Counted from the stretch's first letter, positions 1 through 11,578 are shown. The stretch: 64,000 nt of DNA from Azorinus chamasolen (GCA_963576725.1 OY755242.1:21139315-21203314); one strand, 5' to 3'. Notes: a model not told the origin generated them from the letters alone. Numbers and translations are program-made.

Positions 1-253
1 GTTATTCCAGTTGGGTAAGGTTAAAACTGAATTTATTTCATAATTCCAAGACACGCCGTCATGTTATCGGTAAAACAGATAGGGCAACTTAGATGATCAT
101 CGTCATTCCATCTTTTCACGTTGTTAAAAATTTGACCATAGAGAACTTAGATTGGCTCTGGAATAACCAAGAACTACGTAAATAAATAGTATGCTCGAAT
201 GTGTAAAAGCAACAGTATCCCTTTCCATGCTATGTATGGCCATACTAATACTT

Positions 254-319
254 GCAAACAGCTTGGATACAGATGAGACTCCAAGTTACTCGGCATCACA
301 TCTGGATCCAATCTGTTTG
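254..319. repeat. Imperfect palindrome of the TTTGCAAACAG / GATC family
   Basis: The left arm TTGCAAACAGCTTGGAT and the right arm ATCCAATCTGTTTG are near complements around an ACTCGG-like centre. The same arm and core recur at many places in the window, for example 5746, 18449 and 54776. The rest of positions 1-536 shows nothing I can support as a gene. Confidence 0.5.
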
Positions 320-541
320 ATAATGTCAGATATACGAGAGAATAGTTAAACGGGTTTGGGTAAAAACAAAAGATTTTGATAGATCAGAACTTACAATGTA
401 TATTATCTATACAGCCGCGCGATTAGACCCATATTCTCTCATAGTGGGAATGACACGTTCTGCATTGTTTAGCAGTATGCCACTAATGCTAATAGGGAAT
501 ATCACGCTGGTGAGAAGAACATGCCAGAAAGGTCCTTGTAT

Positions 542-1035
542 CACTGGGGGGAAACGTATCCCAGATATTGCTAATAAATGAGCTTAGTTTTGACACAACG
601 GAGAGAACAGGATGACAACGAGGGTAATTAAATGCGTATTTTCTCTTAATTAGTTCTTTTTCGGCAATTGATAGGTGGTGCTTTAGATTCACCATACTCA
701 TATTATACACGCTATATATATGATTTGGAATCAAACAATGCAAACGATGGGAAAACCCACAAAATGAACGCCGTGCTCGCGAAAGAATGCATAACCATCT
801 CCCAGATTTTTTTATGTTACTGAAAGATGGAATCAAAATATAAAATTCTGAATTGAGCGATCGCTTTGAATATCATTTAACTATGTATACTGAAAATTCA
901 GTCATATTGGTTTAAGTTTACCCAAAATATGGCCACAAACAAATAGTCGGTTAGTCACTGTTAGTGTACTGGGGATTGGTAACTCCAAAGATTTTAGTGT
1001 ACTGGGTATTGCATGATAGTGTACTGGGTATTGCA
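542..1035 (+). repeat. Left inverted arm of the foldback element
   Basis: This arm pairs with 6215-6720. Reading inward from the outer end, the match runs through GCTAATAAATGAGC, the GTTCTTTTTCGGCAATTGA stretch and the TCGGTTAGTCACT stretch. It then decays into repeats of GTGTACTGGGTATTG. A reading frame of about 100 codons on the minus strand (836 down to 542) stays open in both arms, but it resembles no protein I know. Confidence 0.75.
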
Positions 1036-4000
1036 TTTCATTTGTTCTCTTTCATCCGTTTTATTGAACGTTGTTAGATATTTCAGATATATTTCTGTCG
1101 TGATAAATACTGTTTCTAGTCAATCGCACATTCTAGATAGATCTATATGCATCTGTATTGAAATACTCGATGATCATTGACTTATTAAAAGCCATTATCT
1201 ATAAGTACCTGTTAATAATAGTTTTTATGTAGCAGTGCCGTAAAATCATCCATCCATCAATCATAATAGTCTTTTTACCTATTTCTTAATAGATCTGTTG
1301 TTTACTCTTCAGTTAATTGATATGCCATAACATGTAGATCTATGTGTAGCTCTAGTTAACAGGCTCAGTACCATATTGAGTACTGACTGATGCAAAACAT
1401 ACTGTAATCAAAGGTCGAGCCAATATGTAAATATAATAGTACTGTATAAACATATACATGTAATAGGCTTTTATTAATAGTATAAACATTCAGAAATATT
1501 AGATCTATATCACTCAGTTTTTCCAAAAATGCTAATGAACGCTGTTATACATAACAGCGGCTTAAGCCCAGTGGTCAAAATAGTACTGTGATATAATAAG
1601 TGATATAGCTAGGGGCACGTGTTTTTAACGACCCATTCTCAAATAAATTGGTCAATTCACCGAATGAAAACGTTAAATTTCAACTACGTCGTATGTCTGA
1701 AAAGTTGTGAATATTGAAATGTTTAATGTATCTTTGACCTTATTCCGAAATAGTTCTAATATTTATTAACAATTAATTATGTAAAATGAGTGGTTAATGT
1801 ATAAGCTATAGAAATTTATTCCTTGTGTTCACAGTACCCATAACCTGATTTTTAACAGTTATACATAGAGCTCGGACAGTTATATAATTCAAAGAATCGG
1901 GTTATGTGTATGAACTGAGATTATATAGCATGCATTTATCCATTTCTGATGAAACATTTTGATATTAAGTATGAAAACTAGGAGTTAAACACCGCACTCA
2001 ACTTCATAAAAATATAGTTTCATGAATGTTGTATTTGAACTTTTACACAGTTAAAATTAGTGCAAAACAAAAACAATTTGAGGGTCAGGAAACGTTCCCG
2101 ATGTATTATAAACTCATACATAAGTACACAAAATCATTAAGACAATTTGTAAGAAAATTTCTCTTTCGAAAGTCACAGTCCCGTAAATTATAGGAATGTG
2201 TCCTGTAAATTAGACTGACAAATGATATGATATACATTGCTTTATAAACAGCAGCATTCATCAAAACGAGCATTAGGAGTATACAAATAGACCGAAAAAT
2301 TCAAATTCAACTCTGTATGTCGTGTTCAACTCTGTAATTTTACTGTCTGAGTTAAAACATCCCTTTTGACTGAACTATGCACTGACCGCTGACAAATGTA
2401 TGTAATGAAAATAGTTTGATTCAGTCGAACAATCAATTGTTAACTGTTTGCAAGAGTTACTAATAAAAATAACTGATTACTACTTGCGTTCACATAACCC
2501 AGAACCAGCCATTTGCTGGGGGGAAAGTGTGTCATTGGATTGTCCCGTAAATCATAAAATTATGTTTAGGGACTATTACGTGAAGTTGAAAACTTTTTTC
2601 AGGGGGGACAGTGAACATTCTTCTCCCATTTCCTGTAGGTACCAGGGCGCCTGTCTTGCGCATTACATTTTCTTTTTCAATCAATTTCATCTGCTTTAGA
2701 TGGCCTTAAGTTTGTTATATTTTATAGTACAGTCAAACATTGATAAGTCTATTAACACGATTTCCTACATACTCGTAATTCAAAGTTTCCATTAGAACTA
2801 AAACTACACTAAATTGTTCACCTCTTTATTGGCGAGTCTATATTATCTTTTTCAAACAGCTCAAAGTGCGAATAAATTCTCATTTTGAATAATTTGAAAC
2901 AGATATATGTTCCTCCCAGCTGTCATTGAATCTATATCTTTCATATTGATGATACATCGCTATATATTTTCAATGACAAGTATACATTTATCAAAGGTTG
3001 GCTGTACTTTCTTATTTAAATTATTGCTGCTCTAAATTATCACACTGTCACCAATGTTTTGCTAACTCATGGGCCGAAACTTAAGGTACACATGCTCAAA
3101 TAATGCACGTTTCAACAGTCCGCTTTAATTAGTGTTTGAGTAATGAGTCACACAACACCTCGAGACGGATAAACACTATCACAACATATGATTAGACAGA
3201 CATACTGACAGACAGACGAAAGTAGGGATGGACGAACAAAACAATTTAACTATTTAATGGGATTCAAACCTGTTGATGTGAATAAAAATATTACTATAAT
3301 TTACGGGACAAAAGAGATTATATTTTATGGGACACTTTGGTGACTGTATGTGTGGCTTTGTAAATGCTTATTTGAAAGGAGACATACTTGACTATATTTG
3401 TATATAGATTGGGCAATAGGAATAAATGCAATGAAGTGAATGTTTGCTCTTTTTGTAGAAGAAATACCAAGTAAACATGTTCGTGACTTAACAAAAATAA
3501 AAGTAAATATAGTAGTGAAAAAAAATCTGAAAAATTCTACAAATAATTGCCATTAATATAATTATTGCCAATCTTGTTTTTATTGAACCATTTATTATTT
3601 CTGAATAGATTTGTTTTATAATGGCATAATTTAAACTTACTTTACGTTTGAAATTTTTTGTAGAAATACTTTGATATCCTCATCTACGGGGCAATTTAAT
3701 CTAAGCTACGAGTCTGAACTTTCATGTGGAATATTTAAACAATGCGAAAAGTTATGTTGTTCATACGTCGATAATTCGGTATTCAAATCATAATTATGAA
3801 ATAATATGAATACAAATTCAAGAAGGCAATCCTGTAAGCTATTTCTGCAAAATGTCAAATAACTCACCGCTTTCTTAGGGAATTGTGTAGACGAATTATG
3901 TAGCAGACTGACATCTTCCATGAATTATTTACATGTGACTGTGGTTTAAGTATTGAATTAGATGTAATTGAGTGGCATGACACTCGGGAATGATGGAAGG

Positions 4001-6214
4001 GGCAACTCAAGAAAGATATTTGTCTCGTAAATTAGGCCTAGTAGATTATGACGTTTTCTTTTCCGCTGTATTTGATTGGCCAGCAAAATTTTATATGCTT
4101 TCTCAAAGTACTTTTCATTAAATTTTGATAAAGAATAGGTTATTAAGTACACAAAATTGGCAAAACAAACATCAAAAAGTTTTTCATGGGGAAACGAATA
4201 TACTTATTTGTGATGACTCGTAGATTAGAAAGCTAAATTCCCGAAGTGTAATTTAGAAACTTGGCCTCTGAATTTTTTTTCCATAGATGAATTTGGTAAA
4301 AATCTTTTTTCATACACATGATAAACATTATTAAAGGGTGAATGAATAAAGCATTGCAGAATTATCGTGCAGTATGTGATATTCTATTTACCGTTATAGT
4401 TTAGCCTCATAGATTAGGTCAGGTTTGGCGACATTGCATTAGCATGTCAGTGTATTTCAATGTTTGGTTGCTTTAGCGCCGTTTTGTCTTAGTGAAAAAC
4501 ATCCATTAATAATAAATAAATGCAGGGGCTTAAATCGGGAATGATTACATTCTACACTATATTATGGGTAAAATGAAAACTAAAAATGTCAATGGCGACA
4601 TACAAATTCCGCCACCCCATGCAGATCTAAAGGCCTGGAAAGCCATTCAGAACAACATTTTATACTATAAAAATGTTTATGAAATAATCCTAATATAATG
4701 AAAAATAGAGAAAAACAATGACACGACGTTAATTGCTTTTAATTGGCGAACTATCAGTTGACTTATAACGGCGACATTGATTGTCCATTGTTTTAGAATG
4801 GGTCCCCACCAAATAGGCTGCCCTATATCATTGAATGATTCATATAAACTGCATCAACTACAGTACAAGGTAAAGAAATGTCAACTTTTATACCAAACAC
4901 AGGTACCCGTCTGTATTGTCCTCAAAGATAAGTTCATGCATAACTGAAAAATGCAAACACTGGGGTGTCATATGTTATGTAAGAAAAATATCTTGCACTC
5001 CAGTTTCTTGACACTTCTGACAGAGGCACTGACTAAACAGGGACATGTTACTTAAGTTCACACAAGTTCTTCACAAACCCTTTCTAGAATAACAGACAAG
5101 CATTGTATCTATTCTCTGACAACCATGTATATCTACATTATAAACATAAAATGATGAAAATCCCATGAAAACAGTGCTACTTTATTTTGAGGCAAAATAT
5201 TTGACACTAATTCTCAGTGGACTTGTAACTTTTGACTATACCATGGGGCATTTGCGGCTAATTGGTGTTCTGATACCAGTTACTTCTACCAAGTTACTGA
5301 TTTGTATCTGAAAAGGTGTATAAAGGGTATCTGGTGTCTCCCTCCACCAGTAATTAGCTGGACGTCGCAATATGACTGAAAAACTGTTAAAGAGACGTAA
5401 TATCTGAAACAAATAAACGAACAATTTTTAATGCATTTTTTTTCATATGAAATAGTTTGAAAATCATTTTCTGTCTCAATATGACACTGTACATAAAGAA
5501 TGTGTATTGCTAGAATATTACAACTAACGTTTTCAGGCTATCCGATCCCTGTTGAATTACATCGATGGATAGGGCATATTTTAACAACGCTTAAATACCT
5601 ATTATAGGGGTTCATAACTACCCCTTTACCGCAAGCCAGTTAGCACAGTAGGGTTCTAATTGATAGATGCTAAACCCATATCATGCAGCAATATATGTGC
5701 ATATTTTAATTCAAAAGGTCTCAGAGACAAATGTATTTTAAATCTAACAGCCTGGATCTAGATCAGACGCGGCATTATGCAGCATCTGATTTGGATCCAA
5801 AACTGTTTGCAAATAACAGTCAAGACACGACCAGCGGGATAAGGGTTAGTTGCAATTTATCCTTATCCTGCTGGTGGCCACTTGTCTGTTATTTGCAAAC
5901 AGTTTGGATCCAGATCTGAGGTAGCATAGCATAGAGCATCTGATGTATGTACAAATCGTATTTAGATCTAAATATTGTTTTGCAGGCGGCAATTTCAAAG
6001 CAGACGAAAGTACTGGAGGATATGGGTTAATATGATGCAATAACTATCACGCATGGTGGGACCCAACCACAATAAACAATCCAATTAACAACCCATCAAG
6101 TCAAAACTAGACCTTTAAACACTACTTTATGATGAAAATAGAAGAATATTGCCTGAATAAACTTTTCAGAGGTCTTTTTAAATTATTATGCTGGTGAATA
6201 AGCAGAAAAACAAC
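1036..6214. other. Interior of the foldback element, no supported gene
   Basis: The interior is AT-rich DNA with only short open frames that show no recognisable motifs or codon structure. It contains two nested palindromes at 5746-5811 and 5806-5902, both ending in forms of CTGTTTGCAAAT. I see no transposase DDE or DDD signature and no RNA gene. Confidence 0.5.
5746..5902. repeat. Two adjacent palindromes inside the foldback element
   Basis: The first pairs AACAGCCTGGATCTAGATCA with TGATTTGGATCCAAAACTGTT. The second pairs TTTGCAAATAACAG with CTGTTATTTGCAAA around a CCAGCGGGATAAGG / CCTTATCCTGCTGG stem. They share a TTTGCAAA element and look like one short palindromic repeat inserted beside, or grown out of, another. 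Confidence 0.55.
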
Positions 6215-6720
6215 TAAAGTGTAATGTGCAATCCCCAGTACACCAAATTTTGACAATATGCAATACCCAGTACACCGTTTATCAATCCCCAGTATACTAA
6301 TAGTGACTAACCGACTTTTCGTTTGTGGCCATATTTTGGTCAAACTTGAACCAATATGACTGAAATTTTCAGTATACTTAGTTGAATGATATTCAAAGCG
6401 ACCGCTCAATTCAGAATTTTATATTTTGATTCCATCTTTCAGTAACATAAAAAAATCTGGGAGAGGGTTATGCATTCTTTCGCGAGCACGGCGTTCATTT
6501 TGTGATTTTCCCCAACGTTTGCATTGTTTGATTCCAAATCATGTATATAGCGTGTATAATATGAGTATGGTGAATCTAAAGCACCACTTGTCAATTGCCG
6601 AAAAAGAACTAATTAAGAGAAAATACGCATTTACTTACCCTCATTGCACTCCTGTTCTCTCCGTTGCGTCAAAATACAGCTCATTTATTAGCAATATCCG
6701 GGATACGTTTCCCCCCAGTG
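6215..6720 (-). repeat. Right inverted arm of the foldback element
   Basis: This is the reverse complement of the left arm and ends in CGTTTCCCCCCAGTG directly before the TGTAT duplication. The plus-strand frame from 6426 matches the left-arm minus-strand frame over about 95 residues before running into unrelated flanking DNA. Confidence 0.75.
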
Positions 6721-6737
6721 TGTATGGAATAGGGAAT

Positions 6738-7125
6738 TGGATGGTTGACGTCCAGTCGTGTCAGCTCAAAGGTTTCCCTTTGCAACAGATTCAAAGGGAT
6801 GGTTGAAGTTCAATCGTGTCAGCTCGAGGGCTCATCAGATTATGAATAGTGATTAGTGTCCAATTGCGTCAAATCCATGTCTCAACTGATACCGACTGAT
6901 AGTTGGATTTCGCCGACTTCAGCTCGAGGACTCAACGGATTCTGAGGGATGGTTGAAGTCCGATCACATTAGTTATATGGCTGGAAAGACCACAGTTGAT
7001 TACAGGAGTCCGATGGCATTAGCTTGACGGCTCACATATCCTAAGAAATAACGGAAGTCTGATCGCGTTAGCTCGAGGGCTCAAAATATCTCAAAGGATG
7101 GATGAAGTCCGATCGCGTCAAATCG
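6738..7125. repeat. Degenerate minisatellite, ~50-60 bp period
   Basis: About seven or eight units contain variants of GGATGGTTGAAGTCCGATCG followed by GTTAGCTCGAGGGCTCA. They lie immediately next to the foldback element's right target duplication and run into a reverse-transcriptase fragment. Confidence 0.6.
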
Positions 7126-7253
7126 TCTTGTGATTGTGAGTTCAAACGTAACATGAAATCTCTCTCATACCCGTACAAAAACAAATCGGCGACCAGTTGT
7201 GCACAATTTGTACCAATAGGAATACCAATCACCTGATATACAGATAGCTGCAA
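7125..7253 (-). pseudogene. Reverse-transcriptase core fragment of a retroelement
   Basis: The minus strand encodes a short piece containing GIPIGTNCAQLVADLFLYGY and then a YERDF motif. This is the conserved central segment of a reverse-transcriptase family common as repeats in marine invertebrates. Only about 40 residues survive, and the frame then enters the minisatellite. It belongs to the same broad family as the C-terminal fragment at 14279-14880, although the two cannot come from one insertion because host DNA and lectin copy 1 lie between them. Whether the family is Penelope-like or a LINE-type non-LTR group cannot be settled from this scrap. Confidence 0.6.
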
Positions 7254-7486
7254 TTTGTTTATAAAAAAACACTTTAGGTGTTCGTGTAAGAAGGGTTTTA
7301 CTGTAAATGTATGTAACAGTTTTCATGATTTATTCTTTAAATAACCGGCTTGCGGTAGGTGATTCTACCCGGTCGTTGTTCTGTGCAGGAAATAATGTAA
7401 CGTATTCAATGAATAGAAAACGCTCCTCCTGATTCTTTCTCCATCTGTAATTAGCTTGACATCGTAATATGACTGGAATACATTTA

Positions 7487-7687
7487 CAGTAAAACCCCTC
7501 TAAAGCGAAATTCTAGTAGAGAAACAAAATAGATACTTTTAGGCAGGTGGATGCTTACTGCAGGGTGAAAAAGCCATGCAGAAAAATCGTAGAGGTGCGT
7601 TCTGCATGACATTCACCCTGCACCAAGCTGCCGCCTGTCTTCAAGCCTGATATCTATACTAAATTGAACGCCCGGTTTAGAGAGGTG
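7487..7687. mobile_element. Long-hairpin MITE (CAGTAAAACC family), degenerate right end
   Basis: The element starts CAGTAAAACCCCTCTAAAGC and ends near CGGTTTAGAGAGG. An internal stem pairs GCAGGTGGATGCTTACTGC with a GGTGAA / TTCACC-containing partner at about 7607-7640. The terminal TTTTACTG is lost. Confidence 0.6.
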
Positions 7688-7764
7688 GATTCGCGACGTA
7701 ACAATCCGATACATACAATGTATTCAAAAGGGGTTTGTTTTAGAGTATGCCACAGTCGAGATAG

Positions 7765-8007
7765 GCGAGCTTCTTGTATATTCGCAAACATTATCCCGGG
7801 GCCTGTGGAGCTTACGAGCATGCCATGATAATAATCAGCGGATGGCATTACGCATACAGTTTCTCATAAAACAGGAATTCATCTAAGAAAATAAATACAT
7901 TTTGAATCGAGGTTTGAAACGCAAACATCATAGTATTTATTGGTTAGTATATCAAGACTACTTTTTAACTGCTGAATCAGGAACGATTTTAACAAACAAT
8001 TAGAAAA
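7765..8007 (+). promoter_or_regulatory. Proximal upstream block of lectin copy 1
   Basis: This region contains an ACGAGCTTCTTG motif near 7767, a CCTGTGGAGCTTACGAGCATG-like stretch and a CAAACATCA motif 70-85 bp before the start codon. Equivalent blocks precede all six lectin copies, which makes it the best candidate for core promoter and 5' UTR. No canonical TATA box is certain. The start codon context AAAAATGG has A at -3 and G at +4. Confidence 0.4.
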
Positions 8008-8778
8008 ATGGATATTTACAAGCCTTGGGAGATATTGCTAATGATTGTTTTTGTCCAGTTCGCTGATACAATGGGTAGTTTGGACTCTGACCTGTCTCCG
8101 GACCAAAGTTTGGACGGACAGTTTTTGCTCGAAATGGGACAGAAATTCAATAACCCGTTAATAAAGCTGTTAGGAAAAGTCGTGTTGAATGGAAAGAAGA
8201 ACATTACTGAAACGCTTTGTCGCTTACATCCATGTACGGAATGGGGAGTGTGGTCAGACTGCCCAGAAGCCAGAGGTTTCAGCATAGTGACCAGGTCACG
8301 TGTATGTAATAGAACAACTGCCATGTGCAAGTATGACAGTCAGACAGAGTTTACAAGCACCGAATCTAAGGTTTGTGAAGGTAAATGCCCTTTAAGTTAC
8401 AACGTTACCAACGGATACTGTCTAAAGTTTTCCCAGACGACAATGATACCAGCAGACGCAGAAGCTGATTGTCAAAAGGAAGGCGGTCACATGGTGAACA
8501 TTAACACAAAACACATATCTGACAGTGTGCATGCGTTTCTTAAGAATCAAAGTTACACTGGTATTATCTGGATTAACGGGAATAGGACTAGTGTCGGATC
8601 ATCCTGGACGTTTACCTATGGTGCCGCTCCTAATTTTGATAATTGGAAACCAGGAGAGCCTTCAAACGGTTCGACAGAATTATGCAAGGTAGATGAAGTT
8701 ATCTCCAATACGAGATATTGGCGTGACCGAGGATGCATATCCAAACACAACTTCGTTTGTCATTTTTTTAACAGTTAA
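8008..8778 (+). CDS. Secreted TSR plus C-type lectin protein, copy 1 (intact)
   Basis: This copy encodes 256 residues in one exon. Residues about 1-23 form a hydrophobic signal peptide (LLMIVFVQFADTMG). Residues 24-66 are a linker with no recognisable domain. Residues about 71-127 form a thrombospondin type-1-like module, with WGVWSDC at 79-85, TRSRVC at 95-100 and further cysteines at 107, 123 and 127. Residues about 127-251 are a long-form CTLD, with cysteines 138, 155, 226, 243 and 251, WIN at 188-190 and the sugar/calcium-site motif EPS at 217-219. The usual WND becomes WRD at 238-240. NXS/T sequons occur at 65, 101, 132, 180, 192 and 220. It is predicted to be secreted and carbohydrate-binding. 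Ligand preference is uncertain because EPS is neither the mannose-type EPN nor the galactose-type QPD. It is the most divergent of the six copies at its N-terminus. Confidence 0.9.
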   Translation: MDIYKPWEILLMIVFVQFADTMGSLDSDLSPDQSLDGQFLLEMGQKFNNPLIKLLGKVVLNGKKNITETLCRLHPCTEWGVWSDCPEARGFSIVTRSRVCNRTTAMCKYDSQTEFTSTESKVCEGKCPLSYNVTNGYCLKFSQTTMIPADAEADCQKEGGHMVNINTKHISDSVHAFLKNQSYTGIIWINGNRTSVGSSWTFTYGAAPNFDNWKPGEPSNGSTELCKVDEVISNTRYWRDRGCISKHNFVCHFFNS

Positions 8779-9477
8779 CTATAAATTAAGCCTTTTAATG
8801 CATTTGCAAACAAACTGTTCTCTTTTTTGTATTCTTACAGGTATAATTACTTATATGAATATTCATAAGGAAATGACGGGAAAAGATACAGTGGATGCAT
8901 GAAAAGGAAACATCAGCAACTAAGCTCAGAATAGGAATTGCTTTCAGTCAACCTATTAGCTAACAGTTGACCCAAAGGTCATGCACTGTGGCAACCAAGT
9001 TCAGGATAGAAATGGCTTTCATCCAACCTATCGAATGAATGAATGAATGAATGAATGAAATACTTTATTTAAAGAGGGTTACCCAATCAAGCTAACAGTT
9101 GACCAATTAGTCAAATAAATGGAATGATTTTGTGTCAGCCCGTTTATTCTAATTTATGGTATTGATGAGAATGGCTCTGTATCAAGTTTGTTAAATGTAA
9201 TGCAAATTATTCTAATTTATGATATTGATGAGCATGTTTTTCGGTCAACTTGTCTGTATCAAGTTTGTTAATACAGTTTATGCGGTTCCTTCCGGTTTGT
9301 GATTTCATATATCTATTGTATATCTTTTTGCACATCTTTCATTGACCTGATAGACAATCATGTAGTTCCTTCCGGCTAGAGATTTCAGATATATTGTATA
9401 TCTATTGTATATCTGTCAATGCCTGGATAGACAAGCATATTGCCCGGGTAGACAAGCATACGGCTCGTTCCGGTTAG
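8779..9477. other. 3' flank of lectin copy 1 with possible poly(A) signal
   Basis: This flank is shared with the regions after copies 4 and 6. An AATAAA at 9114-9119 has counterparts at 45923-45928 and 60648-60653, about 290-340 bp after each stop, and is the best candidate poly(A) signal. A GAAT microsatellite lies at 9033-9058 and is absent from the sister copies. No other gene is seen. Confidence 0.4.
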
Positions 9478-9548
9478 TGAAGCGCATTTGAATGCACATA
9501 TCCAGTGTGAAAAGAGCGCTATATAAATGTGGTTTAATAATAATAATT
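9478..9548 (+). repeat. SINE/LINE-tail-like module, AAAGAGCGCTATATAAATG type
   Basis: The pattern is GTGAAGCGC, then TTTGAATGCACAT, then GTGTGAAAAGAGCGCTATAT, then AATGTGGT followed by an ATA-rich tail. It recurs in direct orientation at 11050, 46268, 47833, 61005 and 63208, and inverted at 10183, 46976 and 62346. It resembles the widely dispersed 3' tail of invertebrate SINE/LINE repeats. The family is not named with confidence. Confidence 0.5.
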
Positions 9549-9658
9549 CAGTTATATATATCGTACCATGTTATTTTACGTATGTTGTACGTATAATTTG
9601 TTTGACATATAAACATAGAAAGATATATATGGATTAAAAACCGATACAAAATAGTGTA

Positions 9659-9847
9659 CAGTAGAACCTCTCCTAGGCGGCAATCAAGAAGAGGTCTAGT
9701 TATGGGTCTGTAACACAGGTGGTAGCTCAATGCAGGTCACAAGTAATAGAGTAATCTCGTATAGGAACTTTCTGCATTACTTTTGACCTGTATTCAGCAA
9801 CCACCTGGACCCAATAAATGAATGGCCGCTTAAGACAGTGTATACTG
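9659..9847. mobile_element. Long-hairpin MITE with TA target duplication
   Basis: The element starts CAGTAGAACCTCTCC and ends in CAGTGTATACTG, flanked by TA at 9657-9658 and 9848-9849. The inner stem pairs ACAGGTGGTAGCTCAATGCA with TGTATTCAGCAACCACCTGG. Sister copies are at 46476-46664 and 61844-62032 in the equivalent cassette position. This suggests it was present before the cassettes duplicated. Confidence 0.7.
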
Positions 9848-10149
9848 TACTGATCAACTGGCTAGGATAATGTGCCCTTGACCAACATTTCGCGTTCTGA
9901 TTCGCACTTGCAAACAGTTTAGTTCCAGAGGAGACAGGAAATAATCCGGCATCTTATCAGGATCCATTCTGTTTGAAACTCATTCAATAATGTCTAAATT
10001 GCACCAGATAGAAATTTGAGCATGTTTCATTTAGTCAAAGTTTGGTAAGTTTTGTGATACGTATCATACAGAGTTGGAATTATATACAATAACACTCTCT
10101 AAACCGGGCAATCAAGTAAGTATAAATACCGGTGTTGAAGCTCCTCGGG

Positions 10150-10183
<34 letters not shown>

Positions 10184-10252
10184 CAACACACATATATATA
10201 TATATATAGCGTTCTTTTCACACCGGATATGTACATTCAAAAACGCTTCAAA
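10150..10252. repeat. (ATT)n and (TA)n microsatellites plus inverted SINE-tail module
   Basis: Eleven ATT units at 10150-10182 are followed by a TA run and an inverted GCGTTCTTTTCACACCGG module. The sister loci carry seven ATT units (46955-46975) and five (62331-62345), so the run length is unstable between cassettes. Confidence 0.7.
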
Positions 10253-11049
10253 TGGATGACATCACTAACCGGAACGAACCGCATAATTATCTATCCAGTC
10301 AATGAAGGATATACACTAGGTATGAAATCATTTGAAAAAACATGGAACCACACGATTGTCTATGCGGTCAATGAAAGATATCCACGAGATATACAATAGA
10401 CATTAAATCACTAACCGGAAGGAACCGCATAAACAGTATTAACAAACTCGATACAGACATGTTGACACGAAAGCCATGCTCATCAATATCATAAATTAGA
10501 ATACTCTGTATTAACAAACGTGATACAGACAAGTGGACTGAAAGCCATGCTCATCAATATCATAAATTAGAACAAACGGGTTGACTGAAAATCATTGCAT
10601 TTATATGACTATTGGTCGACTGTTAGCTTAATATGTTGACTAAAAGCCATTCCTATCCTGAGCTTAATTGCCACTGTACATGACTGTTGGGTCTTTCATC
10701 CTGCATTAAGCAGTCACTGGCTAAAGTATCTAAATTATTATGTACTAGAATTCCGGTGTAGAGGATTTTTACTGTACCATTGTAGAATGTATATCTGAGA
10801 ATACAGTGTTGTATGCCAAATATGTAACCAAGTCTGTTGGTTCTGGGGCATTACTGTGTTACGTACTGACACTGTGCATAGAATGTAACATTCAAGTTGT
10901 TTTTTTTGTGATCTGAGAGCGGTGACACAATATAATAGAGCATACTATGACATTATTCTTATCTATATATAAGTATTAAATATATTCTATTTTAAATGTT
11001 CTAAAATTGTGCATTGAATATACTCTGTTTTGTACATAAATGTATCTAT

Positions 11050-11115
11050 GTGAAGCGCGTTTGAACGCACATACCCTGTGTGAAAAGAGTGCTATATAAA
11101 TGTGGTATAATAATA
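11050..11115 (+). repeat. SINE/LINE-tail-like module
   Basis: This has the same GAAGCGCG ... GTGTGAAAAGAGTGCTATA ... TGGTATAATAAT pattern as at 9478. It is preserved at 47833-47903 and 63208-63275. Confidence 0.5.
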
Positions 11116-11227
11116 ATACGGTATAGTCCCTGCAAAGGCCAACATGATGAAAGTATTTTTATATTAAAACAACAAGTGGTTACTGAATGCATGAAGACAG
11201 TGGTGCTGAACATTCAAGGACACCATT

Positions 11228-11521
11228 ATGGGGAACGCATCAGAGGAGTTTTACTTTATATGTCAAATGACAATGTTAGTGAAATGTTTTGTCTGTCACC
11301 ATATACAGTGTACAAATTGTGTTGTTGTTGATGGTGTCACTTTACCAACCTACTACAAATTACGAGGCGAGTGCATTTCTTTCACAGTGTTCACAATGTG
11401 CATATTTCAACCTGTAACATTAATAATAATCATGTTTGATTTAAACAGATCTGAAGACAGTTTTACACATTATATTTCGGACTCGTTGAAAAATGCTGAT
11501 GCCGAGTATCAAACAACTTAG
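11228..11521 (+). other. Conserved open frame in the lectin 3' tail (coding status doubtful)
   Basis: This 97-codon frame is still open at 48011-48313 and 63387-63680, and a related frame is open at 19343-19621 and 55738-56016. Shared residues include MLV, an Asn/Gln-Cys pair, VTL and ISF.VFT.CI. It begins inside a degraded MITE end (GCATCAGAGGAGTTTTACTT), has no recognisable domain, and the matching region after copy 3 (about 35790) has a stop. Openness may simply reflect recent duplication. Confidence 0.2.
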
Positions 11522-11578
11522 ATCCTGATTAGAAGTCGAGCTATTTGATGAGTTCATCTAGAACAAACTGTTTGCAAA

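Larger units (their letters stand above)
537..6725. mobile_element. Foldback-type DNA transposon with ~500-bp inverted arms and 5-bp target duplication
   Basis: Positions 542-1035 and 6215-6720 are inverted copies of each other at roughly 90% identity by eye. Both outer ends read CACTGGGGGGAAACGTATCC. The arms are immediately flanked by TGTAT at 537-541 and TGTAT at 6721-6725, which fits a 5-bp target-site duplication. The inner parts of the arms carry repeated GTGTACTGGG-type motifs. No transposase is visible in the 5.2 kb between the arms, so the copy is non-autonomous. Termini starting with CAC plus a 5-bp duplication recall Transib elements, while CACTG ends also recall CMC (CACTA/Chapaev) elements. 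Arms this long are unusual for either, so the superfamily is left open. Confidence 0.75.

Noticed and set aside
2448..2699. 83-codon frame inside the foldback element
   Set aside because: No recognisable motif and AT-rich surroundings. It is consistent with chance.
8016..8330. Antisense frames opposite each lectin gene (also 33789-34172 and 44825-45190)
   Set aside because: They are shadows of the conserved lectin coding sequence on the other strand, with no independent evidence.
9478..10252. The inverted pair of SINE-tail modules as one transposon with inverted ends
   Set aside because: The modules occur elsewhere singly and in direct orientation, and no target duplication is visible around the pair.
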